Assembly: GCF_025024155.1 (NCBI RefSeq)
Contig: NW_026251710.1
Span: 310,001-374,000 of the forward strand
Reading direction: 5' to 3'
DNA: 64,000 bases
Source of the DNA: Gamsiella multidivaricata
Taxonomy: Eukaryota; Mortierellomycota; Mortierellomycetes; Mortierellales; Mortierellaceae
The notes beneath the pieces were generated by a model. That model saw only the letters and a list, made by a program, of their open reading frames with translations. It was not told where the DNA came from and made no database searches. The position numbers were made by a program, and so were the translations under genes. Below, in pieces: positions 22,365 through 31,444 of the stretch. Within the stretch, counting starts at the first letter, position 1; each line of letters starts with the position of its first letter.

Positions 22365-23336
22365 GACTGGCTGGTTGGGAGTCGAATACGACCTGAGGAA
22401 AGTAGAACACGAAAATAGAGCAAAGGGGATATGGTACAAGCAGCGGCAAGGAAGATGAGGAAGAGAGCGAGCAGAACAGACGGTATAAAAGAGTGATGCA
22501 GATGCCACCAAGAAGGTTGATGAGGAGAAGGTGATGTGGAGATGGCGGCGCACAGGCAGGGAACGAAGGAAGGAAAGAGAGGGACAAGCGACGTGCGGTA
22601 TGTGAGGAAAGAAAAGAAAGGAAAGTGTGGGATGGACGGGTCCTTCTTCTTTGGACGTGTAAAGTGCATACTGCGGGATCCAATTTCTGCTCCACGAATT
22701 CCAAAAGCCCAAAGGATCGCACTGCTCAAATGTTAAGCACCTGAACAAAGACGAGTATGTCAAACCGCCAATAAGGCTCCAGTAAAGAACGGTTCGCAGG
22801 CCGAGTGCGCTTCTTCTGGTGCCACTTGTTGAACATTGGTATGTTGCTAAAGCCGTCCCTGAAGATCACTCATGTTCCTGAAGATCTCCCTAGGATGTCT
22901 TTAAAATAAAATCAAGCATGAAGAGAGGATTGTAGTGGACTACTCATTTCGATAGGCATGGTTAAAGATGATATCCCTAGACAGCTACATCATTCTTTGC
23001 AAAGAGGCACGCCTATCTGTTTCGTCTAGGCTAGGGAGATGTTTGTTCGTGTTCAATTACTTGACTGACATTTGAAGTGGAGCAACACCCCGGGCTTAGA
23101 GCTTAGAGGGACACAGGCAGGGCGAGTGGCACAGGACTCCACAAATGCACTTTTACGCTCTGCATGGGAAAAAACGGGCCACTGGACTTTTGCCAGTCAC
23201 CCTCAACCTGAAAGAATCAAGAAACCCTCTCTCCCCGAGGAGGTTTTGCGACCTTTTTCTTCTTTGCACCCATCCACCTCTCTGGATCACTGCCACTCTC
23301 AGGACTCACAAGGAAGACAGGACAGGAATCAGCACC
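22365..23336. promoter_or_regulatory. Divergent intergenic region with CT-rich leader of the pseudokinase gene
   Basis: About 970 bp lie between divergent starts. Positions 22430-22640 are purine-rich on the plus strand, so CT-rich upstream of the minus-strand pseudokinase start. Long open frames here are Ser/Pro/Leu-rich and overlap each other in three frames, so they are compositional. Nothing else is recognised. Confidence 0.45.
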
Positions 23337-23979
23337 ATGGCAACAAAAGACAGCACACAGAGCACATTATACATCGGTACAGCATCCCAGCTTCGCTCGT
23401 TTGCATCGCGTGCAGGGTTAATCAGAAGCAGTAATCCTCAAAGGGAAGAAGTTCATGCCAGCTGATCGCCCACTTTCCCATTTCCTTCTCTGCTGAACAG
23501 GTGGTCTGGATGAGCAAGTAACGCCGCAGGTCCTCCACGCCGCATTCATCCCCTTTGGCGAGATCACACACATCGAGATTCCTCCTGATCCAACTTCAAG
23601 TACGTAGCTTCAACGTTCTTGACCAGACGCGTCATATGTCTCTTGGTCACCATGCTGACATTTCTTCCTTCTATTCAACTGAACATCATACGTGATCACT
23701 ACATTGACAGTGGCACCTCATCGCGGATTTGGATTTATTGAATTCGATTTCGCAGCAGACGCTCAGGCAGCAAAGGACAACATGCATCTTTCAGAGCTGT
23801 TTGGTAGGACCATCAAAGTCAACATCGCAAAGCCATTGAGGGGCGGATCAGGGGCTGGAGGCATTGGACGGGGACCAGAGAAGGCTATTTGGGCAGATGA
23901 GGACTGGCTAAAGAAGAATGTTATGGGAGACGAGGACATGGCGCAGGAGCAGGATACAGCAGAACAATCAGCATCTTGA
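23337..23979 (+). CDS. RRM-only protein related to the N-terminal part of cyclophilin CYP33/PPIE
   Basis: Three exons (23337-23376, 23501-23599, 23711-23979) give 135 residues. The RRM has RNP2 as TLYIGGLDE and RNP1 as HRGFGFIEF, with the RRM ending VNIAKPL. The linker [13 protein letters not shown] matches the P(V/I)WSDDDWLKK segment after the RRM in PPIE/CYP33. In PPIE a cyclophilin domain follows, but here the frame stops at 23977-23979 and no cyclophilin sequence is seen before the AATAAA at 24027. Sequence after the stop stays open and acidic for a while, as if a short tail had been lost recently. Likely role: RNA binding linked to splicing, without isomerase activity. Confidence 0.82.
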
Positions 23980-24026
23980 GAGGAACCTGCAAGGGAGGAA
24001 GTAGATGAGGGCTCAGAAGCATTATC

Positions 24027-24032
24027 AATAAA
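24027..24032 (+). terminator. AATAAA polyadenylation signal of the RRM gene
   Basis: It lies about 48 nt after the stop codon. This supports the transcript ending here, without a downstream cyclophilin exon. Confidence 0.5.
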
Positions 24033-24269
24033 CTACGTCCAGCTACCAGTACTCCGTCAATTGCTTCTTGAATACCGAGTGATATGCTTCTTTAGGACCA
24101 AGGGCTCATTGAGGCATATAGGAAGGTACACAGCACCCCCGTCCCTTGCTCCACTTACAAAATACCATACAACGATATATCACCATCGCTAAACAAACAA
24201 ACTATAGGCTCATGACACCCAATTTTTTGAGTTGTCACACCTTTTGCTATTTTCTTTTACGCAACACCT

Positions 24270-24348
24270 ATTCTTTATTCTTTCCATCTCTCCTTCCTTC
24301 TATCCTTCCTTCCTTTCTCTCCTTCCTTCTGTCTTTCTCCTCCACACA
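24270..24348 (+). promoter_or_regulatory. CT-rich leader of the F-box-like gene
   Basis: A run of TTCC/TTTC repeats directly precedes ATG 24349. The open frame extends upstream through it, but the encoded Phe/Leu/Ser/Pro string looks compositional, so it is taken as 5' UTR. Confidence 0.6.
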
Positions 24349-27219
24349 ATGCCAGGCCTATGCGACTTGCCGCTGGAATGCCTCCAGATTATCATAGTTC
24401 ATCTTTTCCACGATCATGACACGATCTCCCTCGCACGACTCCTCCGTGTTAACAAGCATATATGTACTGCAGCCCTCCCCTTTCTATACGATAACCCCTT
24501 CTGTCGAGGACTGCACGAGCCCAAAAGCACCGCTACCGATACTACCCATGCGGATCGAACTGTGAATTCTACATGGTCGGTTATGCAACTTGTCCGATTG
24601 CTCTTGCGTTTCGCCGATACCGACACCGTCACAGATCTACTGAAGGCGGCATATCTAAACGAACGGAACTCTACCGAACAGGACGATGGGTGTGAGACTC
24701 TGGATGACGACCCTGATGATGGTGTCGGTAAACGAAACGACGGACCTGAGAACAAAGGAGCGGTCGGTAATTCTCACAAGGATATGGATGATAATGTCGA
24801 ACACCACCACAACAAGCACGAAATTGAGGCCAAAGCTCTCGACTCCTCAGGCATCAACTATCTCCTGTACCTTCAGCACTTTCATTCCCTCGAGGTGGAG
24901 CCGTCCCAGGGCTTTCTGTTTCGCAATGCATCTCTTCTTTCCAATAACAAATTGCAGGGCTATTTAGAATCGTCGGGGCTCAACGCTGCATATCATTCAA
25001 GAAGTCTCGACCTGGAGAGAAACCCATACCAATCACCCACAGATGCCCTCTGGCCCTATGTCGCTCTCGACCTGCGAATTCAATTAACATGGGCCCTCTG
25101 CTCCCCGGTCCTAGAGCACATCCAATCCTTGGTGATCCCGCTCTCAGATATTCGCCGGTATGCCTCCGTCATCCACCAGCTCAAGAGTCTCACCGACGTT
25201 ACATTCCTGCTGGATCAAAAACTATCCTATCCAGCCTTCATTGGAAACCAACTCCTGGAGGACAATCCCAGGAAACACCAGGCAATGGAATCAGCACGTA
25301 CCGAAACCCTGGATGAGATGGTGAACTTTGTCAGGACGCACACTCGACTCTTCCCTCGCCAGCTCGCTTCGGCCAATTGTCCTGACAATCAAAACTGGCC
25401 CGGCAACACACAGACGTGCCCTAAGCTCTACATGGATCAACTTCTTAATTTTCTCCCTTCACTGAACAGGCCACGAGTGATCAACAGGAATACATGGACT
25501 CAGTTCGTGTCGAAAATTGAGACCACGGATTTGTCAGAGCTTGAAGTGATGCAAGCGCCCTGTAATGATCCAGAGCGCTGGTTCAGGACTCTTTTCGACC
25601 AGCCAATCTACTTTTTACAACGCTGTCGGCAACTGAAGCAGCTCGAAATAGTTTCGTTGGGGCCAAGCTGCTTTGAATGGGCCAAAGAAGAGACACTGCT
25701 GCGCTTAAGATGGAAGCTTCATCATATGGAAGCCAATTGGTCCAGCACTCACGTTGCAATACCTACAGAGAGGCCGCTATCCCCGGTTCCACTGGAGCAT
25801 GTACGCCTGTGGTGTCATTTTAGGCCCCTTGGAAACGAACTCAACAATATCATGGTGGGGTTCTCGCAAACGATCCGATCAATCGTCATTCGTGGCAGCC
25901 CTCGTCCCGCGAATTTCAGCCCTTTACCAACTGGCCAAGGCACCGAGCTCCTCAGAGCAGCCGTCGGGGAACAGCCTCTGCTGAAGAAGCTCATCGTTAC
26001 GGTAGCATGGGGACAATACTGGCTTGCACAAGGCTGTGTACTCCGCTGTCCAGAGTTGGAGCATTTCGAGATGGAAGACGAACCGATCGCGTACTCCTGT
26101 GCTGATATTGCGGCCCACTTTAGCCGGCTGAGCTCGTTCGACCATGCGCCGCAGCTGTGTTTAAAGAACATTCGACTCGAGGGCACACCCGCGTTGACGT
26201 TCCAACCAGAGCTCCTTGGTGTGATGCCGCTGTTAGAGACCCTATCCCTGGGCGTCAAGTGTATGGGCGGTCGATGCTATATCCCCAGCGTGCATGATCT
26301 TTTGCTGCATGACGCAAAGAGTAATAACAGGGTCGACAACAGTGCCTACCGGAGCTGCTTCGTATCAACCGTACCACATAGACCCAGGAAGCGACCCTTC
26401 TGGAGCTGGGACTGGTATCTCCCGCGATTGCAACACTTACAACTGACGGGCGAGTTCGCCTGGCGATTCCAGTTCAAGATGCTGGTCGGCTGTCCGAACC
26501 TTGAGTCCTTGATCCTCAACATGGCCACCCAAGACGACCGCGAGGCGGTGGTCGAACCCGAAGAAGTTGAGCCCGTGAACAGACACAGTTCTTATCAGCA
26601 AACACAACTAACGCAACTAACGCCCACACCGATAACGGCGACATACGACGAGTACCAGCATTTGCGTACGATTCAGATACAGGATTTGCTCATTCCGACG
26701 GGTAGCACCAACAACGACGACAACCACGGCCATGACGATGACAGCAACTCTTCTTCAAGCAACCACCAACACACTTCACATACACCCTTCGGTGACGATC
26801 GAATTATACGGATGTTGAAGCTGAAGACCCTACTAATCCACGGCCGCTGGTGCATCTCGGACACCGTACTATTCTTCCTCTTTGACCGGGTGATGCCACA
26901 TCTGAGGACCTTGAGCGAGTCCCAATGCGTGGGGTTCTCAGCCAAGGGCTGGTTGCGTGCTACGGGGCGCCTTGCGGATCTCAAAAGCGCATGGTCGAGC
27001 AGGATCGTGCCGGATGAGAGACTGGAGGGGATGGGCTTGAGGAGGTACATCCCAGACCCGGCTCGGGAACCGGTGTTGAGGATACAAGAGGAGGAGGTTG
27101 ATGGAGTGATCCAGCGCAGGTTGGTTGTGGTTACGGACGAGGATGACAAGACGTCGACGAGCAAGCGTCCGACCATCTACACGTTCAACCAAGAGATCCG
27201 CTACGTCAAACGTGCATAA
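24349..27219 (+). CDS. F-box-like protein, large and intronless
   Basis: A single open frame of 956 residues from ATG 24349. The N-terminus, MPGLCDLPLECLQIIIVHLF followed by RVNKHICTAALPFLYDNPF, reads as a degenerate F-box: LP-x-E-x-L-x-x-I, then a CR-like V-x-x-x-(F/W) helix. The rest shows irregular leucine-rich stretches (PELEHFEMED, PNLESLILNM, LKTLLIHGRW), as in F-box/LRR substrate adaptors of SCF ubiquitin ligases. Low-complexity inserts occur at about residues 150-195 (Asp/Asn/His) and about 780-815 (Asn/Asp/Ser/His). Large F-box families are typical of Mortierella-like fungi. The substrate is unknown. A longer start at 24232 is possible but would translate the CT-rich leader. Confidence 0.75.
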   Translation: MPGLCDLPLECLQIIIVHLFHDHDTISLARLLRVNKHICTAALPFLYDNPFCRGLHEPKSTATDTTHADRTVNSTWSVMQLVRLLLRFADTDTVTDLLKAAYLNERNSTEQDDGCETLDDDPDDGVGKRNDGPENKGAVGNSHKDMDDNVEHHHNKHEIEAKALDSSGINYLLYLQHFHSLEVEPSQGFLFRNASLLSNNKLQGYLESSGLNAAYHSRSLDLERNPYQSPTDALWPYVALDLRIQLTWALCSPVLEHIQSLVIPLSDIRRYASVIHQLKSLTDVTFLLDQKLSYPAFIGNQLLEDNPRKHQAMESARTETLDEMVNFVRTHTRLFPRQLASANCPDNQNWPGNTQTCPKLYMDQLLNFLPSLNRPRVINRNTWTQFVSKIETTDLSELEVMQAPCNDPERWFRTLFDQPIYFLQRCRQLKQLEIVSLGPSCFEWAKEETLLRLRWKLHHMEANWSSTHVAIPTERPLSPVPLEHVRLWCHFRPLGNELNNIMVGFSQTIRSIVIRGSPRPANFSPLPTGQGTELLRAAVGEQPLLKKLIVTVAWGQYWLAQGCVLRCPELEHFEMEDEPIAYSCADIAAHFSRLSSFDHAPQLCLKNIRLEGTPALTFQPELLGVMPLLETLSLGVKCMGGRCYIPSVHDLLLHDAKSNNRVDNSAYRSCFVSTVPHRPRKRPFWSWDWYLPRLQHLQLTGEFAWRFQFKMLVGCPNLESLILNMATQDDREAVVEPEEVEPVNRHSSYQQTQLTQLTPTPITATYDEYQHLRTIQIQDLLIPTGSTNNDDNHGHDDDSNSSSSNHQHTSHTPFGDDRIIRMLKLKTLLIHGRWCISDTVLFFLFDRVMPHLRTLSESQCVGFSAKGWLRATGRLADLKSAWSSRIVPDERLEGMGLRRYIPDPAREPVLRIQEEEVDGVIQRRLVVVTDEDDKTSTSKRPTIYTFNQEIRYVKRA

Positions 27220-27356
27220 TAAACAAGCAACCTTTGCAAAAAAAAGAAAAAAAAGTCAATCGCAAGAGAAGATTCAGGCCTTTTTTTTTATTTTTTTTTT
27301 TATTTTGTATTTTTTTATTAGCTAACGAAAATGCTGTACAGGACGTCCTGAGTCTC

Positions 27357-28575
27357 TTATCCGGGAGGCAACAAGGAGGCATCGACTCCAGACCCCTCCT
27401 CCTGAACTTTGTTTTCGGCCTCAAACTCCTGCCTGTCATAAATCGGTGATCTAGGCATCGCCATCATCCCACTCCTGGCAGCCTCCAAGATCCCGAATGG
27501 CTTCACCAGCTTCACGAACGCATCCACTCGGTCGGGCTTTGCGGACAATTCAATTGCCACGCAATCACTGCTCACGTCCCGAATATGTCCCTGGAACAAC
27601 TCTGTGAGCTCCCGCAGGGATTTGAGGTGGGCTTGAGTCTGACGGAGGGCATCCGAGGGAGTCATGGGGTCGGAGGCGGCTTCGTCCTGGAGGAGGAGTT
27701 GGTAATTGGGTGAACGGGAGTTCATCTGCGCACGGACGTGTTCGGGCCCGAGGATGGAAACCTTGATGAGGAGGAGTTCTCGTTGGATGAGCTTCGAGCC
27801 CGTGTAGTCCAGGACCGCCCATACCGGGACCTGGGGGGTTTTTTTTTTTTTTTTTTTTTGCAGATCGGATAAAAATAAAAGCATTATTTAAAAAAGGGAG
27901 AGAGGTGTTTTAGTGAACTTGCAGTACCTGTGCCTCAAATAATCCGATTTGCGAGAACGGCTATTGCATCGATAGAAGAAAAAAATAGGACAAACTTACA
28001 AGATCCTCAAGCTGCCTCCGTGCCTGTTCGATCGTCTCAGACTCGCCCCTCAACACAATCGTCATCCGACTCAAATCCGTAACCTCCGTCTTTGCAACCA
28101 CAAGCGAGTCGATATTGAACCCCCTCCCTGCCAAGATTCCCGAGACTCGACTCAACACTCCGGGCTCGTTCTGCACCAGACAGTTAAAGACATGTCGCTG
28201 ACGTTGCTGATCGCGTGTGGTCGAGGGCGTGTTATACAGAATGCTTTCCACGGCTTCTTCGGCACTGGGAGCCGCAGGGTGGAGATACTCGGATGTGAGG
28301 GCGGGATGGCGTTTGTGTGGGTGTGAGCGTTTGTAGGAGATCGCGGAGGTTGAGGAGGAGGAGTGGCGGATCTGAAGGGCTGTGAAGGCTGCGCAGGCTG
28401 ATCGTCCTGTTGCGGGTGAGATCTATTCGGGGGATAGGATGGGATGGTTCTGTCAGGATGGATGGGTTTATATAGTGAGATATTTCTTTTCCTTTGTTTA
28501 AAACGATAAGCGGTGGGACAGTACCAGTGCTGTTGCCCTGCTGAGGTTGGCAGCGAGCATCCTCGAGGTCAACAT
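27357..28575 (-). CDS. ILV6: Acetolactate synthase regulatory (small) subunit
   Basis: Three exons (28525-28575, 28000-28422, 27357-27830) give 315 residues. The N-terminus MLTSRMLAANLSRATAL plus a Ser/Arg-rich stretch is a mitochondrial presequence. The ACT domain follows: HVFNCLVQNEPGVLSRVSGI, then RGFNIDSLVVAKTE. The C-terminal domain contains RELLLIKVSILGPE and FGILEAARSGMMAM. The small subunit activates the catalytic subunit (Ilv2) and gives it valine feedback control, in the first shared step of Ile/Val synthesis in mitochondria. Intron 2 carries an A/T homopolymer of about 20 just before its acceptor. The next gene, ILV5, is in tandem and acts one step later. Confidence 0.95.
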
Positions 28576-28686
28576 GGTCAAGAAAGTAGAACGACAGAGA
28601 GTGGGGAAAATGGGGGGGCAAGGGGGGGAAAGGGAGAAGGAGTGCGGAGAATAAAGGAGTGGGCGGAAAGGGAGGCACGGCCATGG

Positions 28687-28694
28687 TTTATATA
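28687..28694 (-). promoter_or_regulatory. TATA box of ILV6
   Basis: TATATAAA on the minus strand lies about 112 nt upstream of the ILV6 ATG. A CT-rich leader (purine-rich on plus, 28590-28670) lies between them. Confidence 0.6.
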
Positions 28695-28835
28695 TCGCCC
28701 GGCCGTTATCGCGCGATCTGCAGGGACGCGTTTCTCCATTTTCTTTTTTTGATTGAGATATCGCATATGTCAAACCTTGTTTCCCATGCGGGGTAGATCG
28801 CCCTCCGCCCAACAGTGACTTCGACTTCTGAATCC

Positions 28836-28842
28836 TGAGTCA
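28836..28842. promoter_or_regulatory. Gcn4-type site TGAGTCA upstream of ILV6
   Basis: TGAGTCA is a perfect Gcn4/CPC1 (general amino-acid control) consensus, about 261 bp upstream of the ILV6 ATG and upstream of its TATA box. Confidence 0.55.
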
Positions 28843-29165
28843 AATTACTGGAATTACTGAAATTACTGGCAGGGCTGCTCATGTGACGCCATCCAAGAGG
28901 AGCTCCATCCATGGGCACACAAGCCTTGGTACGCCTTGGAGAGATCTGGCGTCAATTAAAAATAAAACCCCCATACGCGCAGGCCTGGGGCTGTGTGTCC
29001 ATTGATCCAAGGCATCGGGTATCCACTCGTACGAGGTCCCCTGGTGTCATCCAAAGTACTGGTGCTATCGGACCTCATAGACTGAAAGCTTCCATTTTCA
29101 TGCAGATCAAAAAATATGCTGATAAGGATTTTTTTTTTTTGTTATAGTGTACAGAGATAATAGTT

Positions 29166-29171
29166 TTTATT
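29166..29171 (-). terminator. AATAAA polyadenylation signal of ILV5
   Basis: On the minus strand AATAAA lies about 125 nt after the ILV5 stop codon. Confidence 0.5.
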
Positions 29172-29296
29172 GTATTGTTTGTATCTTCTCAAAGGCATCG
29201 AGGTCAAATTCGAAGCATGCAAGTATAATGTGTGAACCATGGAGGAGACATTGTCCTGCCTTGTCCATCCTGGTCTTGTTGTTGTTTGTTCTTTTT

Positions 29297-30640
29297 TTAC
29301 TGGTTCTCGGGCCTCAACTGGCGAACAGCCTTGCCAGCACGCCACATCTCATGGTTAGCAATCTCGGCCAACTCCTTCTCGAGCTCTTGGCGGTAGTTTG
29401 GTGCCGAGTTCTTTGTCAACGACCTCCTGGTCTCCGTTCCGTTGGCCACAGACTCGTACAACTCCTCAAAGATCGGCTTCGAGGCATCGTGGAACTTCTT
29501 CCACCAGTCCAAAGCACCGCGTTGAGCGGTCGTCGAGCAGTTTGCGTACATCCAGTCCATACCGTTGGCTCCGATCAAGGGGTACAATGACTGCGTGGCC
29601 TCCTCCACAGTCTCGTTGAATGCCTCCGAGGGAGTGTGGCCGCGTGCACGGAGGACCTCGTACTGAGCAACAAAGAGACCCTGGATCGCACCCATCAACA
29701 CTCCACGCTCACCATAGAGATCAGAGTAGACCTCCTGCTTGAATGTGGTCTCGTACAGGTAACCGGTACCGACGGCAATTCCGAGAGCAACAGCACGCTC
29801 CTTGGCCTTGCCCGAGACATCTTGGTAGACAGCCACGGATCCGTTGATACCGCGTCCCTCCAGGAAGAGGTTGCGGACGGTCGTGCCAGATCCCTTGGGG
29901 GCAACGAGGATAACATCAATGTCCTTGGGGGGAACAACTCCAGTGTCCTCGGAGTAGATGACGGAGAATCCGTGAGAGAAGTACAGGGTCTTGCCCTTGG
30001 TGAGGTAGGGCTTGATCTCGTTCCAGAGCTTGGACTGAGCAGCATCGGAGAGCAGGTTCATGATGACGGTTCCGCGCTCGCAGGCCTCGTTGATCTCGAA
30101 CAGGTTCTTTCCGGGAACCCAGCCTTCGGAAACAGCCTTGTCCCAGGAAGCACCCTTGCGGGATCCGATGATGACGTTCATTTTGTTGTCGCGGAGGTTG
30201 AGGGCTTGACCACGACCCATGGGGCCGTAACCGAGAACGGTGAGGGTGTCGCCCTTGAAGATCTCCTGGAGCTTGGCGGGTGGATAGTCGCTGCGCTCAT
30301 AGACGATCTCCTTCGTGCCTCCAAAGTCCATGGTCTTGATGCCACGAGTCTGGGTGAAAGCGACCTATGTGGAGATAGATCAGTTGGGATGTGGAGATAG
30401 ATCAGTTGGGATGTGAGTGAGAGGACAGGTTAGAACGTGTCAGGGAGCAGGGAGTCTCGTTGCTGACAAGGGGGGGGGGGGGGGGGGGGTTGTAAGAAGG
30501 ATCTGATTCTTTACCTTGCAGGCAGCAGCACGCGAGACTTGGGAGAGAACAGCGGGGCGAGCGATGGCGGAGAAGGAGCGGGCAGCGGGCACAGCGACAC
30601 GGGTCAGCTGGCGGAGTGCGGTACGTGCAGCAAAGCTCAT
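29297..30640 (-). CDS. ILV5: Ketol-acid reductoisomerase, mitochondrial
   Basis: Two exons (30515-30640, 29297-30364) give 397 residues, the usual fungal Ilv5 length. The presequence is Arg/Ala-rich (MSFAARTALRQLTRV...). The NADPH fold starts at TLTVLGYGPMGRGQALNLRD. The Mg-binding/catalytic knotted domain shows KGSGTTVRNLFLEGRGING, YSDLYGERGVLMG and EATQSLYPLIGANGMDWMY. The enzyme isomerises and reduces acetolactate or acetohydroxybutyrate; in yeast Ilv5 also stabilises mitochondrial DNA. The intron holds a 22-bp tandem duplication and a run of 20 G. A 254-residue antisense open frame is a codon-bias shadow. Confidence 0.97.
30367..30410. repeat. Tandem duplication of 22 bp in the ILV5 intron
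   Basis: Two identical 22-bp units sit at the acceptor end of the intron, next to exon 2. Confidence 0.85.
30470..30489. repeat. Homopolymer run of 20 G in the ILV5 intron
   Basis: It lies close to the 5' splice site of the ILV5 intron and is C-rich in the sense direction. Its length is unreliable in most sequencing. Confidence 0.85.
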
Positions 30641-31444
30641 GATGGTGTGATAAGCGATATGTATATATACAGAGGGGAGGATTGGAAGTGGATTGGAGGT
30701 GGAGGTGGAGTGGAGTGGAGTGAAGGAGGAAGGAGGACAGGGCGACAGCGCGGCGGTCTCTTTTAAAGGGTTTCTGGATGGGTAGCGGAAAAGGCTCGGT
30801 GCTCTCGAAGCGGTATCTCACCCCGATGCGCAAAATGAGTAATGGCTCCAAACAGTCACTCGCTGCAGACTCAGGGACCAATTGGCGGCGCTGACTCAAA
30901 TCGATAGCGTACATGCAGTAACAGTGTGCAGACACACCTGTCACCCCCATGCGGCCTACCAGGCACGCTAATGTCCTGCGCTCTGCTCTTTGGAAGATAT
31001 CCACCACTTTCCCCTTTCCATTCTGCGTTGTCAACGCCATCCCGGGAGGGGCAGGCACTACGACGCACCTGGATCCATTGGATGTATCCATGACCGCCTC
31101 TGCAGCAAGACATCAAGATATCAGGCAAAACACGCCCCAGGGGCATTGACAAACAGCATGTCCTGGAGGCAACATGCGCTCTCGTAGATCATGCCTTTCG
31201 TACAACCCCGTCACCAAGTGCCAGAAAAAAACAATTCAAAGGTGAGGCCGACGAGATTGTGTGCAGGGGCCACTTTCATGATATTCATTCCCAGCAAACA
31301 CTAATTCGGCCCTTGGATACTGGACCACCCGGACATACCATCTGTACCGCAACATCAAAACACGGACATGCCGATCATAAGCATCTTCTTCCCCACCTCC
31401 GTCTTTATTAATATTCAATAAGAAAAGTGTTGATACAAGTGTTT
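30641..31444. promoter_or_regulatory. ILV5 promoter and 3' flank of the kelch gene
   Basis: About 800 bp. On the minus strand a TATATA sequence lies at about 30661-30668, very close to the ILV5 ATG. A CCAAT/ATTGG lies at about 30878-30885 and a Gcn4-type site at 30892-30898. Near 31405 AATAAA on the minus strand probably ends the kelch gene transcript. No gene is seen. Confidence 0.5.
30892..30898. promoter_or_regulatory. Gcn4-type site TGACTCA upstream of ILV5
   Basis: A perfect TGACTCA about 252 bp upstream of the ILV5 ATG, almost the same distance as the site upstream of ILV6. Confidence 0.6.

Noticed and set aside
22305..22763. Overlapping minus-strand open frames of 122-152 codons
   Set aside because: CT-rich composition; three frames are open at once. 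Only the first 33 nt from 22364 are used, as the start of the pseudokinase gene.
29636..30400. 254-codon plus-strand open frame over ILV5
   Set aside because: It lies antisense to a fully conserved ketol-acid reductoisomerase; its Leu/Val/Asp/Gly composition is the reverse shadow of biased codons.
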